Origin: Salvator merianae
Lineage: Eukaryota; Chordata; Lepidosauria; Squamata; Teiidae
DNA: 64,000 nucleotides
Assembly: GCA_003586115.2 (NCBI GenBank)
Contig: QVOM02000073.1
Location: 43,261,469-43,325,468, forward strand
Direction: 5' to 3'
The notes beneath the pieces were generated by a model. That model saw nothing but the letters and a program-made list of their open reading frames with translations. It was not told the origin of the DNA and did no database searches. The translations under genes and the position numbers were made by a program. Position 1 is the stretch's first letter; each line of letters starts with the position of its first letter. This document shows positions 36,459-49,299 of this stretch, piece by piece.

Positions 36459-38560
36459 GAGTCCTTTCTACAGCCAAAAAAATGGCTGACTTCCAAAGGG
36501 AGTACCAGGAGGACCCTCATTGCTGCAACTTATAGCAGTATTCTGGGAGCCACAGGCACCCATTGCTTTGGATGTTCTCGGCCTCCTGCCTCATGTTCTG
36601 CCCATATGGAGGGAGTCTAAGCCTTCAATCACAAGTCACAGGGCAATTCACGTATGCAATAAAAATGAAACATAAAACTTAACAATAAGTAAAAAAACAA
36701 GGCTCATTACCATAGGAGCAGGATAATATGCAGCAGGTTCTTCAACTAGTGGAATCACATATATTGTTGAATTAACTATTTTTAGCATTGCCAAAGACTT
36801 GTGAGTGATTTGCACTAGTGATCTGTCTGTTGGTTTTATGCTTAGAAAACAGAAGCAGAAAAGATTAACACCAGTGCACTACAAAGCCATTCACATTGTT
36901 CTAAAAGTACAGTAAACTGATTCTTATATCTACTAGAAGTGAATCCCTATACATAGTTCAGGGAAGCATCATTGCTTGCCTGTTATTCCTACATTGCCAC
37001 AATGCAATGCAAATTGTTATCATCCACTTCTTCTTTCAATACAGGCAGCAATGAAAATGCATGCTCTTCTGCCAGATACACTACACTGAACTTGAATTGA
37101 ATCAGGCCCATTGGTCCAATTTCACCTCCACATTTCTGTACTGCCCCAAGCCCATGCCAATTCCAAGCACCTTAAAATATCTGTGAACTAGCCAAGTGTC
37201 ACACCAGCAGAAAACAGGCTCCACTGCTGGGCAATTGTCAGAATGCAGCTTCAGCCGATTCAGACAACCCAGGCTGAGTGTGAAGCATTGAAGGGGTTTC
37301 CAGATAATGGTTTCCTATTGAAATAATACTGTTTGTATTGGTATGCATGCAAAATTTCATTTGCAAAAACGTCAAAAAAAAAATCCATAATTTTATTCCA
37401 TACAGTTTGTGTCTGTTCTATTGTATTTTTATGTTTCTTCTTAATTAACTCTTATTTCATGGCTATGTTTTATGTTATTCAACTCACTGCCCTATGGTGA
37501 AGGGCAGTGCAAAAGTTAATCATGGATAAACAAATAAAACCTTATTAGCATGAAAATGCCGGCTTGCATACCTCAACCCTTTCAACATATACCTACCTAT
37601 CCCTCCCCTAATTTAATCCAATAAGTCAGGGAAACTTCTTGACATTGATCTGCTTCCAATAGCTGGCTCTTTTGCAGTAGTATGACCCTCTCTGGAAGGC
37701 AATACAGCATCCTTTCAATTCACCTTGCCACTTAGATCATAAACAAGGGAAATTCTTCTCTGCTTAAGAGAAAATCTGCCCTCTATAAGGAGCAGAGTGT
37801 TTTGGTTCCATCCATTCTCATCCTGTTCACAATCTGTCTTGCACTGGGACTGCATGAAGCCAACAGCATTTGAACTTCCTTCCTCCCACTCATCATCTCG
37901 CCCACTCTGCGTACTTTAGAACTCTAGCTCTCCTGAGAGATCATTAAATTTCAGAACAATCAGCAGTTCGTTTTATATGTTCCATTGTGCCATGCTGTAA
38001 CTTTTAAAATGTACTTTGCTGCTAAACAATACCATAGGCTATTAAAGAAAGGGGAATTGCAGATCTTAAGATGATTCTGTATCAGGTCTAATAATGCAAC
38101 AGTGTGACCGTCACATGAGGGAATTTTCAATCAGAAAGAAAGGTGAAGTCGGGATTTCATAGCATTCCACTAAAAGAGATGAATTCCAGCTTTCTATCAT
38201 AGTACATAAATTTGGCAGGATATGTATAGTATTTCAGCTTATGTGAAAAAGAAGATCATATTACATATTTTTTAATTGATTTGATCACTTGATTTTTGAT
38301 CATTGGATATTTTTAATCAAGTGAAAATTGTTCTAGAGCAGAAGAATATTTTTTGTTTTGTTCTGTTCTGTTCTGTTCCCGCCTCCCCCCCCAAGGGCCA
38401 CATGCACTCACAGCCAGCCCTTCAGGTATCATATATCAATAATTGATTTCATAATTATACATTGCTACATCCACACAAAGTTCCATTCCTAAACTGACCC
38501 TTGCAAACAAGCAGACTATCTGCCCCTCCTTTTACCAAACAAGGCTTGAGCTCTGCTTCC
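36459..38560. other. Mostly unassigned intronic sequence
   Basis: Includes a short LINE/SINE tail at about 37440-37545 (CAACTCACTGCCCTATGGTG then AAACAAATAAAAC) and a (TTCTG)n run at 38353-38380. No gene recognised. Confidence 0.5.
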
Positions 38561-38960
38561 CCCTTAGAATATACGAGGAGCCCTGCTGGATTGGGCCACA
38601 ACCCATCTAGTCTAGCATCCTGTCTTGCACAGTGGCCCACCATTTGCTCCTGGGCATTCTCAAGCAGAAGACAAAGGCAAAAACCTTCTCCTGCTCTTGA
38701 TTCTCTGCAAATGGCCTGTGGAGGCATCCTGCCTGTCTCTCCAACCTGGAGGCAGTAGTTAGGCATCCATTCTAGTAGCCATGGATACACCTGACTCCCA
38801 TGAATCTGTCCAATCTTTTCTTAAAGCTATCCAGGCTGTTTGCTGACACTGTCTTTTCTGATAGTACATTCAATAGGCTGATTACCCTCTGAGTGAAAAA
38901 GTACTTCCCCTTGTCAGTCCTAACTCTCCAGCCCATCAGCTTTATAGAGTGCTCCCTGAC
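38560..38960 (-). mobile_element. CR1-type LINE, 3' end
   Basis: Nearly the same sequence as the 3' part of 46737-47873, for example CCCATCTAGTCTAGCATCCT, CAGTGGCCCACCATTTGCTC and GAATCTGTCCAATCTTTTCT. On the minus strand it is the carboxy end of ORF2 and the 3' UTR. Sense relative to KCTD16. Together with the ORF1 piece at 39404-39830 it may be one internally deleted insertion. Confidence 0.8.
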
Positions 38961-39403
38961 TGTGAATTATGGAAGTTTGCTTAGGAGGGCAATAGCATGT
39001 CCTTAATATTAGACTTGTTTTCTAGCCTAGTATTCTTACTCACAATGCCTCTGTGGATCAGTCTCATTCACCGAGACATTCCAATTCATAAGATTATATC
39101 TATTCTTTAAAGTACAAGGCTACACCACCCGTAATTCTCCCTTTCCTGTCCTTCCTGTACTGTTTGTAACCTGGGAAACTGTATCCCACCGGTTTTCTTT
39201 GGTCCAACACGTATCAGTATGCCACTAATATCTTTTTTTTATCCATTCCTATTTTGGCTCAGAGGCTTCTGGCATTAGCACCTAGACATTAGCATACACT
39301 TCTCTGGTGCAAGTTCAGGTCCATAAGACCATGTGAATTCTTAGACTCCTCTTCCGTATTTCTGTTTGAATATTATTGACTAGTTTCCCGCTCAACTTAA
39401 TAT
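38961..39403. other. Unassigned, possibly internal LINE remnant
   Basis: Lies between two same-strand CR1 pieces. Contains CTGGGAAACTGTATCCCACC and CATTAGCATACACTTCTCTG, which look repeat-like, but no coding motif is recognised. Confidence 0.35.
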
Positions 39404-39830
39404 GTGCATATTTCCAACCCACCTCACTCAAATGTACACTGTCCTGAACTGGATGCTGTTCAGCTTCCGTCAGTTTTCCCCAAGGGATCAGCTGAAAAGT
39501 TGTTCTGCAAACTTTTTAATATAAAGCAACAACAGTCTGTTTCCAAACTAGCTCATGCGCAACCCGTCCTTTTTGTACATGTTTGTACAAATCCTTTTTC
39601 CCAACACCACTGTCTCATACACACACAGAGGCACCTGAGCTCTGTTTGTCTAGCTGGCCCTACAAATGAAACAGGTAGCATTTCTGAGAGTGCAACTTTG
39701 GATGTTCTGAACTTAAAACCTCTACCTAATAACCAAATTTTGACTTCCAGGACTCCCTGCTTAGATTTTCCAACATCATTGGTTTCTCCCCAGCACTGTC
39801 TACCAGTCTATCTAAATGCAGTGTGATGGC
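39404..39830 (-). mobile_element. CR1-type LINE, ORF1 fragment
   Basis: Parallel to 33470-33960 by shared blocks such as CCTTTTTGTACAT, CACCACTGTCTCAT, GTGCAACTTTGGATGTTCT and CCCCAGCACTGTCTACCAG. On the minus strand it reads TNDVGK and FRTSKVALSEML, part of the esterase-like ORF1 domain. The HLG of HLGTND is lost by a small deletion. Confidence 0.7.
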
Positions 39831-40120
39831 CATAGTCAAAAGGGAGTGATTGTGGAGGGATAATAAATTTGCTTGGTGTATTTGGCTGATCTGGAATTTG
39901 TTCTGAAAAACAACATTCAGATCTCACAAATTCAAGCCCTAAATGCAAATGTTTGGACAATCACAGAGTATTTGAAGTTAATTTTAAACAGTTCATAGAC
40001 CAGAACACAATTAATATAAATAAAATTAAAATAGACAGAAATATATAAAGAGTAAAATTCTTAGGCATTAAAATGTCTATTAGAGAACAATTCAAGTAAA
40101 ATCTCAGCTGCCTTACAAAG

Positions 40121-40151
40121 CCAGCATAGGATAGTAACTATCCTATGCTGG
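40121..40151. repeat. Perfect 14-bp inverted repeat with 3-nt loop
   Basis: CCAGCATAGGATAG, spacer TAA, then CTATCCTATGCTGG: a perfect hairpin ten bases from the left end of the MITE at 40162. Confidence 0.97.
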
Positions 40152-40161
40152 TTAGATCTTT

Positions 40162-40365
40162 GGTTGCATCCACATGCAGTTAAAAATAAAAAAGTGGCTC
40201 AAAAGCAGCTTCGAGGTGGTAGCTTCCACATACTAGTGCCTTTAATCCACATTAAAGGCCATAAAATGTATTTCCAAAGGGTATTCTCAGGCCTTGTCAC
40301 GTGGATTGGGGGAGGGATGGAAACACTAGTATCCACTGCTTTTTTTAATGCATGTGGATGCAGCC
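40162..40365. mobile_element. MITE with GGCTGCATCCACATGCA ends
   Basis: Left end GGTTGCATCCACATGCAG; right end reversed reads GGCTGCATCCACATGCAT. Both are followed by AAAAA and a TCCACATACTAGTG/TCCACTACTAGTG-like block. Flanks TTT and TTA suggest a 3-bp duplication with one mismatch. The 204-bp length and termini resemble PIF/Harbinger MITEs. Confidence 0.8.
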
Positions 40366-42490
40366 TTAGGAGTCTCTGGATGCCAATCTGCACTCAGCAA
40401 TGGAATCTCACAGTGTGACCCTGGGCCTAGGTTAGTGTGTCTATAACACACATTAAAAAGATGTTGAAATATATAACGGAAGACAATAAAATGTACCACC
40501 TTGCTTGCACTTTCTTTCAAAGGCACTTTCTTTCAAAGTACATGCTTTCACATGGTCTGTAGGCTTGCTGCAACCCTTCCCCAGGAAATATTAGCAATCT
40601 ATTCTTGCAGCTCACCAACTCTTTTGCGCCCCTGTTTTCTGGCTGCATTATAGCAGCCTCACAGTTTGCAGCTGCAATGTCATAAAATCCCTTTCCTCAT
40701 CTTAAAGAGAAGGATGACACCTAGACGTTCATGTCCCTCCAGAAGTTTATTCCAAATCGAATGCTTTACATTGACCCTACTTTTTCTGGATTCTAAGCAG
40801 GCTCCGTATGAATTTAAGCAACGCTGCTCTACCAATGGTTTATCCTTCCCGAATAAATGAAAATTGCTCTCAGAGCTCCTACAACAACCCTACCACTCAT
40901 TAATGGAAAGGGAACACAACTGATCAATTAGACTTGGATTGCATCTCTTGTACTATGCCTTCCCTTTAGATTTGCCAGGTATTTTCAATCTCTCTCTCGT
41001 TCCTTCTCTCCAACTTTCCAGGCCACTTCATACATCTGATGAAGTTGGCTTGAGATTACAGAAAAAGGTGCCATAATAGATTTAAGATGACACAGAACTG
41101 TTTGTCATTTCCTTCAAACATCACACCATTATGCTGACAATGCTGTCATGTTGCGACAACTAAAAAAAAATCACTTATACAGGGATTTAGTGCTGGTCGT
41201 TTACAATTCTAGTATATAACCACTAATTAAATGTCATCTCAAGCTTTGTTCAAACAGAAATACTGTTAGGGTTGCCTAAATTAATCTTAAGGTAAAGTGT
41301 ACTATCCAACTATTTACTTGGAGTTTCTTGTGCATCTGCTGTGAATTCTAAGTAGATTCCAATTATTGCACACATTTTGTCTAAGCAAAGCTCCTACCCA
41401 ATAGTATATATTCATTTAGGCACATATAACTTGATGAGTACTCTGTAAGTATCTCTTAATATTCATAACAGATTTGAATAGCAGACTGAATAAGCCAAAC
41501 AGTGTTTTGTCATAAGGGAAAGGTGAAAAATGGGGCCACAACCCACAGGGCATATAGTGAATAATGAGCAAAAGCAGCCGAGAACTTTAAGGCTTACAAA
41601 GCCCTGTCAATTAATTTTGAGCCTACAGTAATTTTACTATCATTGTCCCTTTGTACATTCTAGTTACCCAAAATGCTTTGCAAGTATGGTCACGAACGCA
41701 AGGCATGTGAGCCTTAAGGAAATGTGCAAAATATCTGCAAATTAGAAAGGAAGGAAGGAAGGAAGGAAGGAAGGAAGGAAGGAAGGAAGGAAGGAAGGGA
41801 GGGAGGGAGGGAGGGAGGGAGGGAAGGGGAAACAATCCCACACTTGTTCAGTCTTTCAGATACATTTCTAAAGATTGGTGGCATTTATTTGCAGGTATGA
41901 CTGAAATCATTCTGCAAAAGGTTATTAGATCCGGTTCAGTAGACCCCAATAGGCTAGATCTACCTAGCCTGCCAGCACCAAGTTATTTTTCAAAGAAACT
42001 ATCATTTACATCTATTAATATTTTTTATATTTAAAACACACATTTTTAAATAAATAAACAAACTTGCTTTGCGATATACAGGAAGAACACTTAAGCAGTG
42101 CAAATAAGATTAGTTTTATATTGGAATGAACAACCATTAAACTCTTCAACAAAATGCCCTACAATTTTCTTTGCTGAGAATACTTGTATCAGCTGAAAGT
42201 GTGAGTCAGAATAGGGATGGGAGCTTAAGGGAAAGAAAAAAAGTAAACTGCTTCCATTTGTATCATTCAGCATAATCAGAATGGCAAAGGTACAAGGGCA
42301 CAGCAATTGGAAGTAGGCGCTTTTCCTGTTTACCAGCTTCATGGGCAGGCTTGCAATGTTTGTTGGCGTGCATGCATGTGACGCTGGCACATACGTGGGC
42401 AACATTATTGTGCATGTGTGTGCCATACCCCCAGGTCATGAATCGATGCCCCCCCATGTCTGAATGGGACTATAATGTCATGAGTAGGTC
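40366..42490. other. Mostly unassigned intronic sequence
   Basis: Contains only the compound GGAA/GGGA microsatellite at 41746-41824. Minus frames near 42091-42457 are not recognised. Confidence 0.5.
41746..41824. repeat. Compound (GGAA)n-(GGGA)n microsatellite
   Basis: About thirteen GGAA units (41746-41797) run directly into about seven GGGA units. GGAA is the ETS-factor core, so long arrays of it can bind ETS proteins. Confidence 0.95.
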
Positions 42491-42499
42491 ACCATGAGG

Positions 42500-44165
42500 T
42501 TTTCATGCACCAACTGTCTAGGCGGCCATCCCTTGGCCAGAGCATGGAGGTGCTTGACTTACAACCTTCCTTGCATAATGCACCCAGAATCAGGAAGTGC
42601 ACTCTTCCTGTCTCACAAACCTGGGACGTGCTCAATCCTGCAATGGGTGCCATCCCAAAGCACAAGGTTCAGATCTGACATGCAAGCAAGAGAAGACTGA
42701 ATTGAAAGTGTGGAGGGGCTTCCTGGATAAAAACCTGGTGCACAGTGGTATATGCCTTTCCTCCTCTACCATATCTGCACTGGTTCTGTTTGTCAAAAAG
42801 AAAAGCAGGAAGCTGAGACTTCATACAGGTTATCATGCACTTAGCAAGATCTCAGTTAAAAAACGTTATCTTCTGCCTCTCATCAATGACTTATTGAATC
42901 ACGTAAGACAAGTGAAATTTTTTACCAAACTTGATCATACAATCCAGATACAGGAGAGGGGTGAGTGGAAGACTGCTTTTAACACCCAATATCAAATACC
43001 TTGCAATGCCTTTTGGGCTATCTATTAGTTTGGCAATCTTTCCAAATTTTATTAATTTCTTCTTTGGAGACATGACAGACACCTTTCTGATGTCCTGACT
43101 TAATGATCTGATGATACACTCTCTGGATATATTTTCACATGTCCACCATAGGTGATAATGAATAGATCTAAAAATATATAAGCTGTATGCCGAAGTGTCA
43201 AAACGCAAATTCCACCTGCTCAAGTTGGATTTCCTTGGTACTGCATTTCCAACCATTACATGGAAATGAACCCAAAATAAAGTGTCTGCAGTGCTTGACT
43301 AGGAAACCCCCTTCTGCACTCACTGCCAGTTGCAAAGTTTCCTAGACTTTGCAAAACTTGACCAGAAATTCATTCATAGGTTCAATGACATAGCCACCGT
43401 GCTCACCTGGTTACTCAGGGGTGGCAAAGCCTCTAAAACAGGCAAGCACAAACAGTTCCACTCTCAAAAGTTTATCTGGATGCCTGACTGCCAAGTTGAT
43501 TTTGAGAACTTAAAAGCACTGTCTGTCAAAGACAGCATTTTGAAACTTCCTGACCAGTGGTGAGTCAGATCTTTAAAGGTGAGTGATCACAGGCAAAGGT
43601 CATTGCTGTCTATTGGGGCATTCATTTTTCCTCAGCACACCAGTGCACACCCAGGGACAGCATGTGCTTCATGTCTGTAGATTGTCTGATCCATGCCACC
43701 CTTAGAGCTATGAGCCATCACTGATTCTGACCCTACACAGCCCTTTGTTATCCAGTGTGATGCTAGCGATATTGCTGGGGGGGGGCACTTCTACCAACAG
43801 ACCCTGAAACCATGGATCATTGTCCTTGTACTTTGGTCTCCCAACAATTAACCCTTGCAAAACACAGCTACCCAGTGTGGGATCGTGAACTTTTTGCTGC
43901 CAGATGTTGCCTGGCCTGCTGGATGCAATACTTGGAAGGTTCACAACAACCTATTGAGGTCTTGACTGATCACAGAAACTTACAAGCCTTCCAAACCCTG
44001 CACAAGCTCTCCCCTAACCAGTTCCACTGGGTTAAATTCTTCACACACTTTGTCTTTACTCTCAAATAGTCAAATGGGAGAAAAACTGCTTAGTGGATGC
44101 CCTCTCTCACAAGCTACAGTATCACACATCAGACCGTGCTGCCATCTTTGTCACTTTCATGTACA
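42500..44165 (+). mobile_element. Decayed Ty3/Gypsy-type retrotransposon, RT and RNase H remnant
   Basis: Plus-strand frames, broken by many stops and shifts, show retrotransposon pol in order: an RT block with ALSKISVKKRYLLPLI, FFTKLD and EWKTAF (about 42830-42985); AMPFGL in another phase (about 42998-43015); KRKFHLLKLDFLGTA (about 43195-43245); QSFLDFAK...KFIHRF (about 43330-43390); and an RNase H region with EVLTDHRNLQAF (about 43950-43990) and ending DALSHKLQYHT (about 44090-44130). The catalytic YxDD site is lost. No LTRs, integrase or intact gag were found. Inactive. Confidence 0.8.
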
Positions 44166-46736
44166 CAACCTTCCCTTTTAGCTTTCATTAAAGATGCTGC
44201 CTTTTCTCTTTGTTATTCTTGTTGCTGAATTCCATGTTTGCTGATAGCCCTCTACTAGGAACTACCAGGGTGTTGTGTGAGCTCAAGGCCATTATGGTCT
44301 GAACCTGGGATTGCTTGTGAGAATCAGGCAGGAAATGCTTATCAGGGCTGTGTTCTTTGTGATATTTATCAATACAGGCTTGCTCTGTCTCTGTCTGCAT
44401 TCTTGGTCTGAGGCCTGAGAAGAGATCTTGATACATGGCATCTGCAATGTCACATCTGTCCATCTGCAATGACACATATCCTGCTTCTTTTTGTTATTGT
44501 TCCTCTCAAAGAAACCTGAATCAAGGCAAAGTCATATCCTGATTAAAGAAAATAAAAGAAATCTATGCTTCAGGCCTCCATTTGAACCAGCAATTGCTGT
44601 AGTTATATGAAAGGATCCAGTGTTATGCAGCAGTTAAAGTGTCAGGCAAGGGCAAGGGAGATGCAGATTCAAATCTCCTTTCTATGGAAATTACTAAAAG
44701 AGTTTGCAAGAGAAAAATATACATTGTTTGGGCTTCTTGGAAGAAAAGTAAGATAACGCAGGGACAAACACATACCTACGTGTTCGGCAGGACATGGTAC
44801 CTCCCTACACTGCTGCAACTTGCAAACAAGTTCTTTATATTCCTGCCATGTTCCATTTAGCTTGTACTGAAAGAAAAATCCTTGGACGATGTCTGTTCAG
44901 AGACAACTTCATCAGCTTTAATTAATTTAGTGCAAACACGAGTGGGAAGAAAGCAGCCTTAAGGAGAGTTCATCCTGACTTGTCATCCAGACATTTAGGT
45001 TAGCTTTAGGGAACTCACAGAATGACTGCTGGACCCATATTCCATTTTGAACAGCAACTCATCTCTGAACAGGCTTTTATTCCGACAGACACCACACACA
45101 AAGAGCTTGTAATCCCTGGATCTGTTAAATAATGGACCCAGTATATATACACAGGCACAGCCGGTCTCCAAATTCCCTCTTGTGCTGGCCTAGTTTAATG
45201 CTGGAGCAAAGCCCAGCTGCACGGAACACACACGTTGTATCATCTTCCTGCGTGTTTGCTCTTCAGCCTCCATCTCCAGGTATCCAGCAAAGCAGTTTTG
45301 CTGTGCTGGCCTTCTTCAGCGGCTTCTTTAAGTGCAACCTGAAAATGAATCTCCTGCTAGGAATTTGGGTGACTATAAATCAGCCATGAAAAGCAGAAAA
45401 ATTTACTTCTCCCTCCTCCACATTTGATACAATATTCAATACTACCACTATCTAGTCCTGTTAATCTAAGGGGTACACACATTTTTCCTGTATTTTTTTT
45501 CTTTAATTCACTTCTGTGTTCTAAAATAGGTTTGGCACTGCATTAAATGTTTTAAAATAACAACAACCCCCAATGACTTAATAGCAGTAGGAAATATGTA
45601 AAGAATTACAGTTATTGTTTTGCCACTAATTTTTACAACGACATCTTTCAAACAGCTTCCCAAACTCTTTATGCACTTGCACAGGAGGTACTTAAGTTGA
45701 TCGGCAGAGAACATCTTAGTGTGTTGCTAACTAGTTGCTTTAGAATACCTCCCACTGTTTCAGCCCATTAACCCAAGCACAACAGCTTGATAAATTAATG
45801 CTTATATAGGCACAGTTGGCAGCTTCTAATTAAATAATTATGGCTATGCAGCTGCAAAGAAGCTGGAACGTCCCGCTGGAAAACCAGCTGTCAGTTTATT
45901 GGTCTTAAGAGTTTTGGGGGGGAAAGGAAGAAATGAAATAAATTTTGTAAATTTGATGTGGCTACTCTGGACACTGTACATATGGATGGACAACATTTTC
46001 AAAGCAGCATGTCCAAGAAAGCATTGTTCATATGTATCCATATTCAAGTGCTGTATACAAAGAAAATCATATATTGTATTTGCAACAAATTTTTAAGTCA
46101 CCTGCTGCTGTACACTTTAGGGCTGTGATTAAACTATTTCAAATTCTTGAGTCCAGTGAAGGAGAACAGCAAAATTTCATAACCAAATGCAGAAGGCCAA
46201 GATACTCCTTTTAAAGCAAGGTATTGCTACTCAGTAATCCTAGAAAACACATCAGTACTCTCCATGAGCATATGACTGCTCTTTACTCTGTTCTTCAGAC
46301 ACATACACACACATGCAAGAGTTAATTTCAGAATTTGAATCCACAAATATTTCTGAACCTGAGAGATGTTGGATTTAACTTTGAAGGGTCAAACAGCACA
46401 GACAGCTGTTCAACTGAAAGAACTGAAAAAGGATCAGCTCACCCACAAACCTCCATGTAGATTCTGAAAATGTAGACTCTGAAAGTGTCTCCATGTAGAC
46501 ACTTAACTAGAATGAACACTTCTAGTTAAGCCTTCATCACAGGTAGGAGCCCATTGCATAGAACTAATACCTAAGCATAGCTTAATCAAGCATAAGATAA
46601 ATAAGATCAGGATAGGTAGTACCTTGGATAGTTCCAAGCTGGCAATGTAATGTTGTCAGCAAAAGAAGGCATTTGTGCATAAGAAAGGGAGGAAAATGCA
46701 AGTACACCATAGCACCTATCCCTGATATCATTATTC
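44166..46736. other. Unassigned intronic sequence
   Basis: No gene, LTR or bounded transposon recognised. Minus frames at 44188-44477 may be flanking parts of the neighbouring retrotransposon but have no recognised motif. Confidence 0.45.
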
Positions 46737-47873
46737 ATAAGAACATAAGAGTATAAGAGAAGCCTTACTGGATCAAGCCATGGCCCATCTAGTCCAGCAT
46801 TCTGTTTCACACAGTGGCCCACCAATTGCTTCTGGGCATTCTCAAGCAGAAGAAAAAGGCAAAACCTTCACCTGCTCTTGACTCCCCGCAAATGGTTTTA
46901 CAGACATCCTGCCTGTCTGAACAACCTGGAGGCAGTACCTAGGCATCCATTCTAGTAGCCATTGATACACCTGGCCTCCATGAATCTGTCCAGTCCTTTC
47001 TTAAAGGTATCTAGGCTGATTGCTGTCACCACCTCTTCCAGTAATAAATTCCATAGACCGATGACCCTCTGGGTGTAAAATACTTCCCCTAGTCCATCCT
47101 AACTCTCCTACCCATCAGCTTCATAGAGAGCTTCCTAGTCCTAGTGTTGTGTGATAAAGAAAAGAATTTCTCTCTATCAACCTTATCCATATTGCACATG
47201 ATTTTATATACTTCAGTCAGGTCTCCTCTTAAATGCTGCTTTTCAAGGCTGAAGAGGCCAAAACGTTGCAGCCTGATTTTATAAGGAAGGTGTTCCAGCC
47301 CCTTGATCATTCTGATTGCCCTTTCTACACCTTCACCAGTTCCACAATATCTTTTCTGAGGTGAGGTGACCAGAATTGTAGATAATATTCCAAGTGTTGT
47401 CTAACCATAGCTTTATAAAGAGGCACGATGACACTTGTCAACTTGTTTTCTAATCCCTTCCTAATTACCCCTAGCATTGAATTTGCCTCTTTCACTGCCA
47501 CTGCACACTGGGTTGACACCTTCATCGAGCTGTCTACCAGAACCCCGAGATCCTTTTCCTGGTCTGTCACAGAAAGTTTGACCCTCATCAGTTTATAGGT
47601 ATAATTGGGGTTCTTTGCCCCAAGGGTGCATCACTTTGCAGTTGCTAAGATTGAAGTGCATTTGCCACTTCGTTTCCCACTCACCAAATGTCAAGAGATC
47701 CCTCTGGAGCTCTTTACAATCACTTTCAGTGATTTTACTACCCTGAACAATTTAGTGTCATCAGCAAACTTTGCTAACTCACTACTTCCTCCTATGTCTA
47801 GATCATTATTCATATGCAAGGAATTATCTTGAGATGTGCATGCTTCATTCATAGGCCTCAAGAAACAAGACAA
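46737..47873 (-). mobile_element. CR1-type LINE, RT C-terminal half and 3' UTR
   Basis: Minus-strand pieces in order: ELAKFADDTKLFRVV with the FADD catalytic palm motif (about 47780), QEKDLGVLVDSSMKV (about 47550), LYKAMVRQHLEYYLQFW (about 47400), GLEHLPYKIRLQRFGLFSLE (about 47290) and VDREKFFSLSHNTRTRKLS (about 47170). A terminal LDTFKKGLDRFM-like stretch and a 3' UTR ending at the hallmark ATAAGAACATAAGAG repeat (46737) follow. 5'-truncated, with a few frameshifts. Sense relative to KCTD16. Confidence 0.88.
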
Positions 47874-49299
47874 ATCTGGTTACTTATCATTGGAGGTAAG
47901 GTCAGTATCAAAACTTGGTTCTTCTGCTTGTACCTACCTTGTATCTACCAACTGAGATCTTCCACTCCTTTTGGGAAAGATTTATGCCTCCAGACTCTCT
48001 CCCACTCTAAAAGGTGCCACCCAATGCCCTAGAGACTAGCACCAGCTGTTACCTCTTCCCGGCTTCTTGCTTGCCTTTTCTGGTGAGCAGGCACCAAGAA
48101 ATATGAAACTCCTAGACCAATTTGTCAGAACCCTATGGCTTCAAAGGATCTGCTTCTGGGAGTAGTATTTTGAGGAACTCTGATGACAGGCCTAATACTG
48201 GGGCTGTGTCTAGAACCTCCATGGGTTGCAACACTGGTCTTCCTATCTGATCTGCCACAGGCACTATCTGGGGCTAAAATCTTGCTTTTATGTTAACTAA
48301 TATTATATAAAGAAGAAAAACCTACTTGGATTCACTGCCTGGAGTGAAATGCAAGTGCTATTAACTTTCTCAGTATAAAGAGCAATAAACTCTCCCCTCA
48401 GTTAACTACTATATTTTTTAAAAAAAAAAAAAAAAAAGCTTCCTGATTTTGCCAATATTCTGAGGAAAACTACAGAAGATTCCAGGCATAGCTCAAAGAA
48501 AACGGCATGATGTCCGAGTCCATTTGAGTTCAACTGGGCACATGCAAAAATTTGTCAATTGGCACTGGAGCATCTCATGTGGAAAGTGAGGTGAAGCATC
48601 AGCAGGAAGCCTTCCTTTCACCTGCTGGCATTGTGTTGCAGTGCACTATGGATTGCAATGCAGTAGGAAGGTGAAACTGAGGCTTCCAGGTACCACCTTC
48701 CTCTCTCTCCCCTGTCACCAAGACCTAATACATAAGCATTCTCTAAATGGAATTGAAGTTGAGCGACAGCTCTTATATATAACAAGAAATGATCCATGAG
48801 GTTTTGCTGACCTGGAGTTAAACAACTTGCATGTCATATTCAAACATTTAGAAACTTACTATCACTCTGGTTTTCTTTGCGGAAAACCATATTTATATTT
48901 TTAGATCACAGAAATGTTTCCTCCATGTCTTATACAAAACTGGTCTTTCAACACACTGAATACAAATATGTCCACTTTCAAACTTAAAGCCTAATAAATC
49001 CATATAAAATAACCTATATGAGGTAACAAATCAATGCAATTGGCTTGCTAATGGGGGATCTTTGGTTTTTAACTCAGTCCCAACCTAGGAGTGTTGAAAG
49101 AGAATCATATCCACAATGACAGACAAATTCTAAAAGTTATAGCCTAGATCATCTCAGTATTTTTGTACTTCAAATACTGCCCCCCCCCCAACTTCAGTGC
49201 CATTAAACTGTTGGTACCCCTTCATGGGGACAAGAAGAGTCCCCACACATTTAGTATCTGAACTTAGTCCAAAGCTACTGTGAAATCTGACTGTTATTG
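47874..49299. other. Unassigned intronic sequence
   Basis: Contains a poly(A) run at 48419-48437 and a C-run near 49180. Otherwise nothing recognised. Confidence 0.5.

Noticed and set aside
42494..42550. Gag zinc knuckle (CTNC...H...C) of the Gypsy remnant
   Set aside because: Spacing is wrong for CX2CX4HX4C and the surrounding frame has no other gag feature.
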